42,504 nucleotides of DNA from Clostridia bacterium (GTDB taxonomy: Bacteria > Bacillota > Clostridia > Oscillospirales > Acutalibacteraceae): contig JAGASD010000034.1 in assembly GCA_017621885.1 (NCBI GenBank), positions 1 to 42,504 of the forward strand. The letters run 5' to 3'. Made by a program: the position numbers and the translations under genes. The first letter of the stretch is position 1; each line of letters begins with the position of its first letter. Positions 26,274 to 34,751 of this stretch are shown piece by piece. The notes beneath the pieces were generated by a model. The model ran no database searches. It was not told the DNA's origin and saw only the letters and a list, made by a program, of their open reading frames with translations.

Positions 26274-27119
26274 ATGAAAAGAACGATATCACTTTTGTTG
26301 GTGGCTTTTTTGCTTTTTTCTTTAACAGCCTGCGGTAAAAAGGCAAATGAAAAAGAAGAGAAAACAACTACTGCCGTTTCAGAATCAACAACATTAAAGG
26401 CTGTAACAACACAGACTGCAACCGAAATAATTGAAACCGTGCCTGCACCGCCCGAAAGTGATAGTGAATTTGTCAGAATAAAGGATTATATTCCGACAAT
26501 CCGAGTGGATTTGGCTTATGCATCGGAGAATAATTTTACTAAACAGACAATATATGACTTTGAAGATGCTTATTTAAGATACGGTACGGTAAAAAAGCTT
26601 AAAATTGCCCAGGAGAAGCTCCTTGAAAAGGGTTACGGTATTCTTATATGGGATGCATTCAGGCCCGTATATGCTCAGGAAAAACTGTGGGAGGTATGTC
26701 CGGATTCAACGTTTGTGGCAAATCCCAAAACAGGCTATAGCTCCCATAGCAGAGGAAATACCGTTGATATTACCCTTGTGAATATAAAAACAGGCAAATT
26801 GGTAGAAATGCCCACTGATTTTGATGCTTTCGGTCCTGAGGCAGACCGAGAGTATTCTGATTGTACGGAAAAAGCAGGTGAAAATGCCCGAACACTTGAA
26901 GATATAATGGAGGAGTGCGGCTTCATCCCATACGAAAAAGAATGGTGGCATTATTCGGATATTGAAAGCTATGAGGTTTCAAAGGATTTTCACCCTCCCG
27001 AAAAAGTTGCAGAAACAAAGGCTTCTACAACTGACGTTACGTCAGATAACGTTGTTGAAACTGAAATTGTTACAAAAATAGTAGTTGTAGAAACTGTAAT
27101 TGAAACAATCGGAAAATAA
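26274..27119 (+). CDS. VanX-like D-Ala-D-Ala dipeptidase lipoprotein (M15D)
   Basis: A 281-residue exported lipoprotein: signal with lipobox LTAC (Cys20), Thr/Ala-rich linker (about 25-60), then a complete VanX/DdpX-type zinc dipeptidase domain. The motifs are intact: DAFRPVYAQ (the substrate-positioning Arg), SSHSRGNTVD (zinc ligands His158 and Asp165) and EWWH (catalytic Glu223, zinc ligand His226). The spacings 158-165 and 223-226 equal those of VanX (116-123, 181-184). Classic VanX is cytoplasmic and supports vancomycin resistance. Here the enzyme is anchored outside and there is no vanA/vanH, so peptide recycling from peptidoglycan is more likely than resistance. Last gene of the GH95 operon; a Thr/Val-rich tail follows the domain. 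Confidence 0.9.
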   Translation: MKRTISLLLVAFLLFSLTACGKKANEKEEKTTTAVSESTTLKAVTTQTATEIIETVPAPPESDSEFVRIKDYIPTIRVDLAYASENNFTKQTIYDFEDAYLRYGTVKKLKIAQEKLLEKGYGILIWDAFRPVYAQEKLWEVCPDSTFVANPKTGYSSHSRGNTVDITLVNIKTGKLVEMPTDFDAFGPEADREYSDCTEKAGENARTLEDIMEECGFIPYEKEWWHYSDIESYEVSKDFHPPEKVAETKASTTDVTSDNVVETEIVTKIVVVETVIETIGK

Positions 27120-27125
27120 AAAATA

Positions 27126-27164
27126 AAAACTGTTTGCAGACGTGTGCTGTAAACAGTTTTTTGC
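27126..27164. terminator. Bidirectional terminator between dipeptidase and rsmA
   Basis: AAAACTGTTT (27126-27135) pairs with AAACAGTTTT (27151-27160), with an inner GCA/TGC. Poly-A on the left and poly-T on the right allow it to serve both convergent transcripts. Confidence 0.85.
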
Positions 27165-27165
27165 T

Positions 27166-28017
27166 TTATAAAAGTATTTCCGAAAGCTTTGCGAAATCCT
27201 CCATTGTCATTTTTTCTGCACGGATTGTCCGTTCAAGCCCTGCTTGTACCAACGCATCCGCAACAACGTCCTTTTTAAGTCCGAGCCCCGAGCTTATGGC
27301 GTTTTCTGCGGTTTTTCTTCTTTGTAAAAATGCCGCCTTAACAACCTTGAAGAAGTTCTCTTCACTCTTAACCTCAACAAGGGGAGTTTTTCTCACGGTA
27401 AGCTGAATAACCTCACTGTTTACCTTGGGCGGCGGCAGGAAGGAGTCGCGGGGCACAAAGAAAAGCTTTTCGCTTTGGGCATAGTAATTAACCGCAACAG
27501 TAACAGCGCCACCGTCACGGCTGCCGACCTCTGCACAAAGTCTGTCAGCGGCTTCCTTTTGCACCATAACGGTAATTGTTTTAATAGGCAAACGGCTTTC
27601 TAAAAGAAGCATAATTATGGGCGAGGTGATGTAGTAAGGTAGATTTGCACAAACAACAATATCCATACCCTTGCATTTTTCTTCAATAATGCTTTTCAAA
27701 TCAGCCTTCATAATATCCTGATTTATGATTTCAACATTATTGAATTCAGAAAGTGTTTCGCCGAGCACGGGTAAAAGACGTTCATCCAATTCAAAGCTCA
27801 GCACCTTGCCCGCCCTTTTTGCAAGCTCTGCCGTGAGCACGCCGACACCGGGACCTATTTCTATTGCACAGGTGTTTTCGTCAAGGCCTGCTGCCTCTGC
27901 CATTGCAGGGCAAACAGAAGGGTCCACAAGAAAGTTTTGCCCGAGTCCCTTGTTGAAGGTAACACCGTGCTTTGACATAACGGCTCTTATAACGTTTATA
28001 TCGGAAAGATTTTTCAT
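27166..28017 (-). CDS. rsmA: 16S rRNA dimethyladenosine transferase RsmA (KsgA)
   Basis: A 283-residue S-adenosylmethionine-dependent enzyme that dimethylates the two adjacent adenosines (1518/1519) in the 3' hairpin of 16S rRNA, late in small-subunit assembly. Seen: GQNFLVDPSV at the N-terminus, motif I IEIGPGVGVLT, the acidic FELDERL, and the adenine-binding NLPYYITSP. The C-terminal helical domain is complete. Of two adjacent ATG codons I take the inner one (28017), which lies five bases from GGAGG; the outer would be only two bases away. Single gene, transcribed divergently from the GH78 gene. Confidence 0.95.
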   Translation of the reverse strand: MKNLSDINVIRAVMSKHGVTFNKGLGQNFLVDPSVCPAMAEAAGLDENTCAIEIGPGVGVLTAELAKRAGKVLSFELDERLLPVLGETLSEFNNVEIINQDIMKADLKSIIEEKCKGMDIVVCANLPYYITSPIIMLLLESRLPIKTITVMVQKEAADRLCAEVGSRDGGAVTVAVNYYAQSEKLFFVPRDSFLPPPKVNSEVIQLTVRKTPLVEVKSEENFFKVVKAAFLQRRKTAENAISSGLGLKKDVVADALVQAGLERTIRAEKMTMEDFAKLSEILL

Positions 28018-28035
28018 CATTGCCTCCGAAAAGTA

Positions 28036-28064
28036 TTGAAAATGAATTTAAAGTAAGATATTAT
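28036..28064 (+). promoter_or_regulatory. GH78 gene promoter
   Basis: TTGAAA (28036-28041), a 17-base spacer and TATTAT (28059-28064). It interleaves with the rsmA promoter on the other strand, so the two polymerases cannot bind together. Confidence 0.5.
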
Positions 28065-28065
28065 A

Positions 28066-28094
28066 ATTATATATTTTAGAAAATTATATGTCAA
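28066..28094 (-). promoter_or_regulatory. rsmA promoter
   Basis: On the minus strand a perfect consensus: TTGACA (28094-28089), 17-base spacer, TATAAT (28071-28066). Confidence 0.75.
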
Positions 28095-28113
28095 CTCTGA
28101 AAGGAGCAGCAAT

Positions 28114-30315
28114 ATGAAAACTATAAAGGATGCAAAGTTTATAAGACAAAATGCAGATTTCGGGGATGTCCGCCCCGTGTTCAATAAGGTTATCTGGGTT
28201 GATAAGCCCGTGCTTAAAGCAACCCTGTATTGCTCAGCTTTAGGCTATTATGAAGCATATTTCAACAATGAAAGAGTGGGTAAATTTATTTTTGCCCCCG
28301 GTTGGACAAGCTACGGCAAGCGCATACAGTATCAGCAATATGACGTAACATACCTTCTGGAAGAGTGTAATACACTTGACGTTGCTCTCGGTAACGGTAG
28401 AAGGTATCACGGCAACCCCCACGAGCATTATGAAAGTATAACGGACAGAGAAGAGGCTTTAATCGCTGCACTTCTTATTGAATATGAAGACGGTACGGAG
28501 GATTTTATCCCCACCGATGCAACCTGGGAATGCAGAAAAAGCAACATTCTTTATTCTCACGTTTATAACGGTGAAACTGTGGATTTCACTGTTAATACCG
28601 ATGAAAAATTCCCCGTAAAAGAGCTTAATGACATCAGCACGGAAATCCTTGTCCCTCAGGAGGGTGAAGAGGTTCGCGAAATGGCTCGTATAGGCGTTTT
28701 AGAGGTTATCAAAACCCCCAAAGGTGAGCTTGTGCTTGACTTCGGTCAGAATTTAACGGGCTACGTTGAATGGAAGGTTCCCGCAGAAAAAGGCAAGGAA
28801 TTCAGGCTTTATCATGCAGAAATGCTTGATAAGGACGGCAATTTCTATATCGATAATATGCGTAGTGCAAAGGTTGAAATTAAAGTCACCTCCGACGGGA
28901 ACGAAAGAACTTACAAGCCCCATTTTACATATCAGGGCTTCCGCTATGTTAAGCTTGAGGGCTTTGAGGCTGAAATTAATCCTGACGACTTTACGGCGAT
29001 TGTTGTTTTCTCAAATATGAAAAGAACAGGCTATTTTGCCTGCGGTCACGACCTTTTGCAACAGCTTTATGAGAATATTATTTGGGGCCAGCGCGGCAAT
29101 TTCCTTGATATTCCCACAGACTGTAACCAGCGCGACGAGCGTCTTGGTTGGACGGGTGATGCTCAGGTATTTGCGCGCACGGCATCAATTAACTACCGCA
29201 CAAAGAAATTCTTTAAAAAATGGATGTACGACGTTGCTCTTGATCAGAGGGAAAACGGTGCAATTACTGACGTTGTTCCGGATTTGCACAAATGGGATTC
29301 CTGCGGCTCTTCTGCCTGGGCGGACGTTGGCGTAATTGTACCTTATTGGGTTTACAGAACCTACGGTGACACTGAAATTATAAAAGACCAGTTTGAGTCA
29401 ATGAAAAAATGGATTCTCTTTATGGAAGCAAACGGTAGTGAAAGAGGTCTTTTTGATAAACATGATTGCCATTTCGGTGATTGGCTCTCACTTGATGCAG
29501 GTGATGAAGCAACGGGTGGTATGACCGACAAAAACCTTATCGGCTCCGCATATCTTATTTATTCCAACCGCTTGTTTATTGAAATGGGCAAGGTTATCGG
29601 CGAGGATATGAGCTATTTTGAAGAGCTTTATGACTTGTCAATCAAGGCTTACAGAAAAAAATATCTTAATAGCGGTAAGCCTGAGCACGAAACACAGACC
29701 GCAAACGTTCTTGCAATTTATTTTGATATTACCGATGATGTTGAGCGTGAGGGCTCGAAGCTTGTAAAGGATATTGAGGAATGCGGACATCTTAAAACCG
29801 GCTTTGTGGGTACACCGTATCTTCTCCACGCCCTTACAAAAATCGGCAGAAGTGATATTGCTTACAAGCTTCTTCTCAAAGAAACCTTCCCCTCGTGGTT
29901 GTTCCCTGTAACAAGGGGCGCAACAACAATGTGGGAGCGTTGGGACGGTATGAAGGTTGACGGTACCTTTGCCACACCTGAAATGAACTCCTTCAACCAT
30001 TATGCCTATGGCTCTGTTGGTGATTGGCTTTACACAACCGTTGCAGGTATTGACAGCGATTTCAACGAGCCTGCATATAAGCACATTATTTTCAGACCGT
30101 TACCCAATAAAGAATTAGGCTATGCAAAGGCCCGCATTCTTACGGAAAACGGTGAAATAGTTTCTTCGTGGGAATATACAGGCAACGGCAACGAATGTAA
30201 ATTCTCATTTACAATACCTGCCGGCTCTTATGCAACACTTTACCTTGATAATGAAGAATATGAATTTGAAAGCGGTACGTATAACACTGTTTTTGAATAT
30301 CCGTCAGAAGATTAA
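28114..30315 (+). CDS. GH78-family alpha-L-rhamnosidase-type enzyme
   Basis: A 733-residue enzyme with the usual GH78 order: N-terminal beta domains (ATLYCSALGYYEAYFNNERVG, GWTSYGKRIQYQ, VALGNGRRYHG), a linker with LDFGQNLTGYVEW, then the (alpha/alpha)6 barrel. The barrel holds the acidic signature DCNQRDERLGWTGDAQ (D336, D341, E342, D349), in the region known to carry the general acid, and a C-terminal beta domain. There is no signal peptide, so it works in the cytoplasm on imported rhamnosides. The ribosome site AAGGAG precedes the ATG. It stands alone between its own promoter and a terminator. Rhamnosidase is the family's main activity, but the substrate could be a related glycan. Confidence 0.92.
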   Translation: MKTIKDAKFIRQNADFGDVRPVFNKVIWVDKPVLKATLYCSALGYYEAYFNNERVGKFIFAPGWTSYGKRIQYQQYDVTYLLEECNTLDVALGNGRRYHGNPHEHYESITDREEALIAALLIEYEDGTEDFIPTDATWECRKSNILYSHVYNGETVDFTVNTDEKFPVKELNDISTEILVPQEGEEVREMARIGVLEVIKTPKGELVLDFGQNLTGYVEWKVPAEKGKEFRLYHAEMLDKDGNFYIDNMRSAKVEIKVTSDGNERTYKPHFTYQGFRYVKLEGFEAEINPDDFTAIVVFSNMKRTGYFACGHDLLQQLYENIIWGQRGNFLDIPTDCNQRDERLGWTGDAQVFARTASINYRTKKFFKKWMYDVALDQRENGAITDVVPDLHKWDSCGSSAWADVGVIVPYWVYRTYGDTEIIKDQFESMKKWILFMEANGSERGLFDKHDCHFGDWLSLDAGDEATGGMTDKNLIGSAYLIYSNRLFIEMGKVIGEDMSYFEELYDLSIKAYRKKYLNSGKPEHETQTANVLAIYFDITDDVEREGSKLVKDIEECGHLKTGFVGTPYLLHALTKIGRSDIAYKLLLKETFPSWLFPVTRGATTMWERWDGMKVDGTFATPEMNSFNHYAYGSVGDWLYTTVAGIDSDFNEPAYKHIIFRPLPNKELGYAKARILTENGEIVSSWEYTGNGNECKFSFTIPAGSYATLYLDNEEYEFESGTYNTVFEYPSED

Positions 30316-30325
30316 TGCTGAAGCA

Positions 30326-30366
30326 CCTTCCACCCTATATGGTGTGGAAGGAGCTTTTTCTTTTTC
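30326..30366 (+). terminator. GH78 gene terminator
   Basis: CCTTCCAC (30326-30333) pairs with GTGGAAGG (30344-30351), followed by AGCTTTTTCTTTTT. Confidence 0.8.
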
Positions 30367-30385
30367 AAAATATTGTGTCTAAATA

Positions 30386-30414
30386 TTGACATCGTGTTTA
30401 AAAGACGATATTAT
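30386..30414 (+). promoter_or_regulatory. Promoter of the O-acylation cassette
   Basis: TTGACA (30386-30391), a 17-base spacer and TATTAT (30409-30414). The first gene starts 65 bases downstream, and no other promoter is needed for the following three genes. Confidence 0.7.
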
Positions 30415-30479
30415 TATGGTATCGTTATTTACGGCAAAATTCGGCAATATCCGATGTGTTTTTGAGGGGTCTTGATAAA

Positions 30480-31454
30480 GTGGCAAAATTTGGCTTGGAC
30501 AGATTGATTTTTATCGCTGTCAGCATTGTTGTGATAGCATTGATTATCACTTTCGGTGAAAAAAACAACAAAAATGAATCGGAAACAACTACTTCGGTTT
30601 CCGCAACAATTGTAACTACAACAGCTCCGGTTTCTTCAACAACCGAGGCTTTAACAGAAACTGAGCCTTCAACAGGTGAAACGGATACTACTGAGCCTGT
30701 TGAAACAGCTCCCGTAGAGCGCCGCACGCCTAACGTTCACTTTTTCGTACCTGAGTCCCCAAGGGTTGATGAATCATATTTTGATGACGTTGTCTTTGTC
30801 GGTGACTCGGTGAGCCTTCGTCTTACATACTACAATATGGCAAACGAGTGCTTTGGCGATGCGGTTTTCCTTACATCAGGAAGCCTTGGTGTTACCAATT
30901 CACAGTGGGGCTTATATGAGCCCAAGGCAGTGCATCCCTCTTATCAGGGTCAGAAGGTTACTGTTGCTGACGGTATTCAGAAATGCGGCAAGAAAAAAGT
31001 TTACATTATGCTCGGCATAAACGATATGGCTTATTATACCAGACCTGATTTGTTTGCGCAGTTTAAATCCCTTACAGACTCAATTTTAGAAAAATCTCCT
31101 GATGTTACCTTTTATATTCAGTCAGTTACACCAATGACAGGTAACAAAAACGGCACAACTAATGATGAGATTAACGAGTACAACGCGCTTATTTCGCAGT
31201 ATTGTTGCCAGAAGGGCTGGTATTTTGTGGATGTTGCGTCTGTTTTAAGAGATGAAAACGGACTTTTACCCAGAAAATATTGCAGTGACCCTGACGGAAT
31301 GGGTATACACTTTACCGATGCGGCTTGTGAGGTGTGGAAGGAGTATCTTTACACACATGTACCTGCTGAAGCGTTAGAAACAACTGCTCCGTCTACAACA
31401 GCCCAAACAACAAAAGCGGCAACAACCACTAAATCAACAACAAAAAATTCTTGA
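30480..31454 (+). CDS. Membrane-anchored SGNH/GDSL hydrolase or acyltransferase
   Basis: A 324-residue protein. An N-terminal transmembrane helix (about residues 8-26) is followed by a Thr/Ser/Glu-rich stalk (to about 85) that places an SGNH domain outside the cell. The catalytic set is present: FVGDSVS (Ser110), GINDM (Asn181), and DGMGIH (Asp272, His277). A Thr-rich tail ends the protein. SGNH proteins in this context act as O-acetyltransferases or esterases of surface polysaccharide. I choose GTG 30480 (GAGGGG about ten bases upstream); the frame is open to a GTG at 30456, which has no ribosome site. First gene of a cassette with DUF4358, MBOAT and DHHW proteins. Confidence 0.85.
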   Translation: MAKFGLDRLIFIAVSIVVIALIITFGEKNNKNESETTTSVSATIVTTTAPVSSTTEALTETEPSTGETDTTEPVETAPVERRTPNVHFFVPESPRVDESYFDDVVFVGDSVSLRLTYYNMANECFGDAVFLTSGSLGVTNSQWGLYEPKAVHPSYQGQKVTVADGIQKCGKKKVYIMLGINDMAYYTRPDLFAQFKSLTDSILEKSPDVTFYIQSVTPMTGNKNGTTNDEINEYNALISQYCCQKGWYFVDVASVLRDENGLLPRKYCSDPDGMGIHFTDAACEVWKEYLYTHVPAEALETTAPSTTAQTTKAATTTKSTTKNS

Positions 31455-31469
31455 AAAGGGGAATAAAAA

Positions 31470-31961
31470 ATGATTAAAAAAATTACAGCAATTTTGATGG
31501 TTGCAATTATGATATTAAGCTTTGCATCCTGCGGCGGTGCAGGGGATAGCGGTGAAAAAGCAGAAGCACCCAAAACAATTGACCTTCAGGCAATAAAAGC
31601 AGAAATGATTACACAGTTTAATATTGATTCACCCATTGACCTTGATAACGATAAGCTTCTTAATCAGTATGGTATCACTGCTGAGTCCGTTAAATCATCA
31701 GGCAGCTTCATTGTTCTTACAGGTATTTTCCCTGCAGAAATTGTTATGATTGAAGCAGTTGATGAAAATGCTGCTAAGGAAATTAAAGACAAGCTTCAGG
31801 CAAGACTTGATGATTTAAAGGTGCAGTCACAGAGCTATGACGCTGAAAGCTATTCAATTGCTCAGAATTGCAGTATTTTTACAAATGGTAATTATGTAGC
31901 AATGTTCTTCTCAGAGCACGGCGCAGAAATGGAAAATCTTTATTTAAAATATTTTGAGTGA
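31470..31961 (+). CDS. DUF4358-family lipoprotein
   Basis: A 163-residue lipoprotein: signal to lipobox FASC (Cys21), then a small alpha/beta domain. The phrases LNQYGITAESV, SGSFIVLTGIFPAEIVMIEA and AAKEIKDKLQARLDDLK, followed by NGNYVAMFFSE, match DUF4358, a Firmicutes domain often found beside MBOAT and DHHW genes. Its job is unknown; as an extracellular lipoprotein it may support the O-acylation machine. Fifteen bases separate it from the SGNH gene, and the MBOAT gene begins 52 bases after it. Confidence 0.85.
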   Translation: MIKKITAILMVAIMILSFASCGGAGDSGEKAEAPKTIDLQAIKAEMITQFNIDSPIDLDNDKLLNQYGITAESVKSSGSFIVLTGIFPAEIVMIEAVDENAAKEIKDKLQARLDDLKVQSQSYDAESYSIAQNCSIFTNGNYVAMFFSEHGAEMENLYLKYFE

Positions 31962-32013
31962 TAAATCTTTGCGGCAGGTTAAACCTTGCCGCAAGTCTTT
32001 TGTGGAGTAAAGT

Positions 32014-33408
32014 ATGGTATTTTCTAGCCTCATATTTATATTCATATATTTGTGCATTGTTTTGCCGATATATTATATTTTACCGCGCAAGGCGAAAAAC
32101 CTGTTTCTTTTTGCGGTAAGCCTTGTTTTTTACGGCTATGGTGAGCCGGTGTTTATAATACTTATGATAATTTCCGTTACGCTCAATTACCTTTTCGGTA
32201 TTCTGCTGGAAAAACATCGTGATAACAAGAAAAAAGCAAAGCTGCTTCTTGCGGTAAACGTTATAATAAATCTTGCGATGCTCGGCTTTTTTAAATATGC
32301 GGTATTCGCTGTGGACACCGTAAAGCTTATTCCCGCGCTTTCACACCTAAACACACCGCAGATTCCTTTGCCTATAGGCATTTCCTTTTATACCTTCCAG
32401 TCAATGTCATACACAATTGATGTTTACAGAGGTCAGTGCAAGGCGCAGAAAAATTACGTTGCCCTCGGCACGTATGTTGCACTTTTTCCGCAGCTTATTG
32501 CAGGACCCATTGTAAGGTATATTGACGTTGCGGAACAGCTTGAAAAAAGAAGAGAAACTCTCCAAAAATTCACAAACGGCGTAAAGCTGTTTATGGTGGG
32601 TATGGCAAAAAAAGTGCTTATTGCCAACCAGATGGGTGAATTGTGGGCTCAGCTTAAAACCGCAGAAGGCAACGGTGTTGTTGGCGCGTGGGTAGGTATA
32701 ATTGCCTTTACCCTGCAGATATATTTCGATTTTTCGGGGTACAGCGATATGGCGCGGGGTCTCGGCAATATGCTGGGCTTTGACTTTGTCAAAAACTTTG
32801 ATTATCCCTATATTTCAAAAAGCATTACTGAATTCTGGAGACGCTGGCATATCTCTTTAAGCACATGGTTTAAAGAATATGTGTATATCCCCCTCGGAGG
32901 TAACCGCAAAGGAAAAAGCAGAATGGTATTTAACCTTTTTGCAGTGTGGTTTTTAACGGGTCTCTGGCACGGTGCTTCGTGGAATTTCGTTTTGTGGGGA
33001 TTATATTTCTTTGTGATTCTTATATTTGAAAAGTCCGTTTTATTAAAGGTGCTTGATAAAATTCCGTCGGTATTTTCTCACCTTTACGCATTGTTCTTTA
33101 TAGTGCTTGGTTGGGTGATTTTCGACTTTACCGATATGGGCGCAATGGGTCAATATATTGTATCAATGTTCTCACCGCAAAACGGACTCATCGGTGAAGG
33201 TGCAAGGGTGCTTGTTCTTTCCTATTTACCCCTTATGGCGGTGGGCGGCTTTGCTTGTACGCCCCTTTGCAGAAAAGCTATTGAAAAAGTATTTTCAGTA
33301 AAATGCGGATGGATTCTTGAAACAGCTGCGGTAATTGCGGTGCTTGCTCTTTGCATTGCATCCCTTGTAAGCTCAAGCTACAATCCGTTTTTATATTTCC
33401 GTTTTTAA
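32014..33408 (+). CDS. MBOAT-family membrane O-acyltransferase (AlgI/DltB-like)
   Basis: A 464-residue polytopic membrane protein, with around ten or more hydrophobic segments. It moves an acyl group, usually acetyl, from the cytoplasm across the membrane for attachment to a surface polymer. Family landmarks are intact: PIGISFYTFQSMSYTID, FPQLIAGPIVRY, FSGYSDMARGLG, WRRWHISLSTWFKEYVYIPLGGNR (His279), and LTGLWHGASWNF with the invariant His319. It is the core of the cassette: SGNH protein and DUF4358 lipoprotein before it, DHHW protein 12 bases after. The donor is presumably acetyl-CoA or another acyl source (known for relatives, not shown here). Confidence 0.93.
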   Translation: MVFSSLIFIFIYLCIVLPIYYILPRKAKNLFLFAVSLVFYGYGEPVFIILMIISVTLNYLFGILLEKHRDNKKKAKLLLAVNVIINLAMLGFFKYAVFAVDTVKLIPALSHLNTPQIPLPIGISFYTFQSMSYTIDVYRGQCKAQKNYVALGTYVALFPQLIAGPIVRYIDVAEQLEKRRETLQKFTNGVKLFMVGMAKKVLIANQMGELWAQLKTAEGNGVVGAWVGIIAFTLQIYFDFSGYSDMARGLGNMLGFDFVKNFDYPYISKSITEFWRRWHISLSTWFKEYVYIPLGGNRKGKSRMVFNLFAVWFLTGLWHGASWNFVLWGLYFFVILIFEKSVLLKVLDKIPSVFSHLYALFFIVLGWVIFDFTDMGAMGQYIVSMFSPQNGLIGEGARVLVLSYLPLMAVGGFACTPLCRKAIEKVFSVKCGWILETAAVIAVLALCIASLVSSSYNPFLYFRF

Positions 33409-33420
33409 GGAGGGTTTATT

Positions 33421-34542
33421 TTGAAAAATATTAAAAAATATATGCCCTCAATAGCATTTTTACTTGCAATTTTCATATTCTTCGGTGCGTTTTTATTTGC
33501 ACCCAAAAAAGAGTTTTCGGAGAACGAAAAAAGAATACTCTCAAAAGCACCCGAGATTTCTTTTGAAAATCTTGCAAACGGTAAGCTGACAAAGGATTTT
33601 GAAACGTATGTGTCTGACCACTTCCCCTTGAGGGATTTCTTTGTGGGAGTGCAGTCATATTTTGATTTGCTTTGCGGAAGAAACGGTGCAGCAGAGGTTT
33701 ATTACTGTAAGGACGGTTATTTAATAAGCGCTCCCGCAGACGTGAGCGTTGAAACGACCGAAAGCAATGTAAAAGCGTTCAAGACTTTTGCTGAAAAAAA
33801 CAAACTTGACGCCACAATGATTGTTGTGCCGTCGGCAGGCTACGTAATGGAGAAAGTTCTCCCTTCAAATCACAAGAATTTTATAGATGATGAAATTATA
33901 AATACCGCTAAAGAAAATTGCGGAAACATAACCTTCATTGACCTGCGTGAGGATTTTGAGAATATTAAAAATGATGTTCAGCTTTATTACAAAACTGACC
34001 ATCACCTTACCTCTGCAGGAGCTTATGAAATGTATAAGGCTTTTGCAGAAAGTAAAGGCTTCAGCACCTCTGCAGAATATGATATTGAAACAGTTGAAGG
34101 CTTTTACGGCACTGCATATTCAAAGGGCGGGTTCTGGTTAAGCAATCCTGACAGCATTGAGCTGTGGCACAACAAAAAGCTTGATGTTAAGGTTGAAATA
34201 ATTGAAACGGGTAAAGAAACGGTAACAAATGACTCTGTGTTTTTCAAAAATCAGCTTGAAAATGCAGACAAATATCCTGTTTTTCTTGACGGGAACCACA
34301 GTCTTGTGAAAATCACAAACCCTGATGCAAAGGGCGGTAAGCTTCTTGTTTTAAAGGACTCCTTTGCCCATTGCTTTACGGGTTTTTTAGCGGAGCAGTA
34401 CAGCGAAATTTATATGGTTGATATGCGTTACTACCGTACCTCTTTAACCGAGCTTGTAACAGAAAACAGCATCTCCGAGGTGCTGTACCTCTACGGCACA
34501 GATAACCTTGGCACAGATACAAACTCCGTGTGGCTTCAGTAA
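33421..34542 (+). CDS. DHHW-family (AlgX/AlgJ-like) exported O-acetyltransferase partner
   Basis: A 373-residue protein with one N-terminal membrane anchor (about residues 8-27) and an extracellular SGNH-like domain. The motifs are YKTDHHLT (Asp193, His194, His195) and LLVLKDSFAHCF (Lys312, Asp313, Ser314). The N-terminal ENEKRILSKAPEISFE is the typical DHHW opening. Proteins of this type take the acyl group exported by the MBOAT partner and place it on the polysaccharide. The start is a TTG at 33421, with GGAGGG about eight bases upstream; the first ATG is seven codons later and lacks a ribosome site. Last gene of the cassette. Confidence 0.88.
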   Translation: MKNIKKYMPSIAFLLAIFIFFGAFLFAPKKEFSENEKRILSKAPEISFENLANGKLTKDFETYVSDHFPLRDFFVGVQSYFDLLCGRNGAAEVYYCKDGYLISAPADVSVETTESNVKAFKTFAEKNKLDATMIVVPSAGYVMEKVLPSNHKNFIDDEIINTAKENCGNITFIDLREDFENIKNDVQLYYKTDHHLTSAGAYEMYKAFAESKGFSTSAEYDIETVEGFYGTAYSKGGFWLSNPDSIELWHNKKLDVKVEIIETGKETVTNDSVFFKNQLENADKYPVFLDGNHSLVKITNPDAKGGKLLVLKDSFAHCFTGFLAEQYSEIYMVDMRYYRTSLTELVTENSISEVLYLYGTDNLGTDTNSVWLQ

Positions 34543-34714
34543 AATATGAATATTATAAGTATATTTAAACCCTTCCTCTGTATAAGTTCGCCGGAATAGT
34601 GTAACGGTTGTGGCAAAATATAATGTTTACCGCATAGCAGCCGATTTAATCGTTTGAATATATATGCGTAACCACAAGTGAAGACTTCCTTGACTGATTC
34701 CTCACTCTTTATTA

Positions 34715-34748
34715 AAAAACCGCCTGACATTTCGTCAGACGGTTTTTA
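34715..34748. terminator. Bidirectional terminator between the cassette and glyA
   Basis: AAAAACCG-C-CTGAC (34715-34728) pairs with GTCAG-A-CGGTTTTT (34734-34747); one internal mismatch. A- and T-rich flanks serve both strands. The 170 bases before it, after the DHHW stop, hold nothing recognisable. Confidence 0.85.
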
Positions 34749-34751
34749 TCA

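Noticed and set aside
26274-27119. Vancomycin resistance cluster
   Set aside because: Only a VanX-like dipeptidase is present. It is an exported lipoprotein, and vanH, vanA-type ligase and vanRS are absent.
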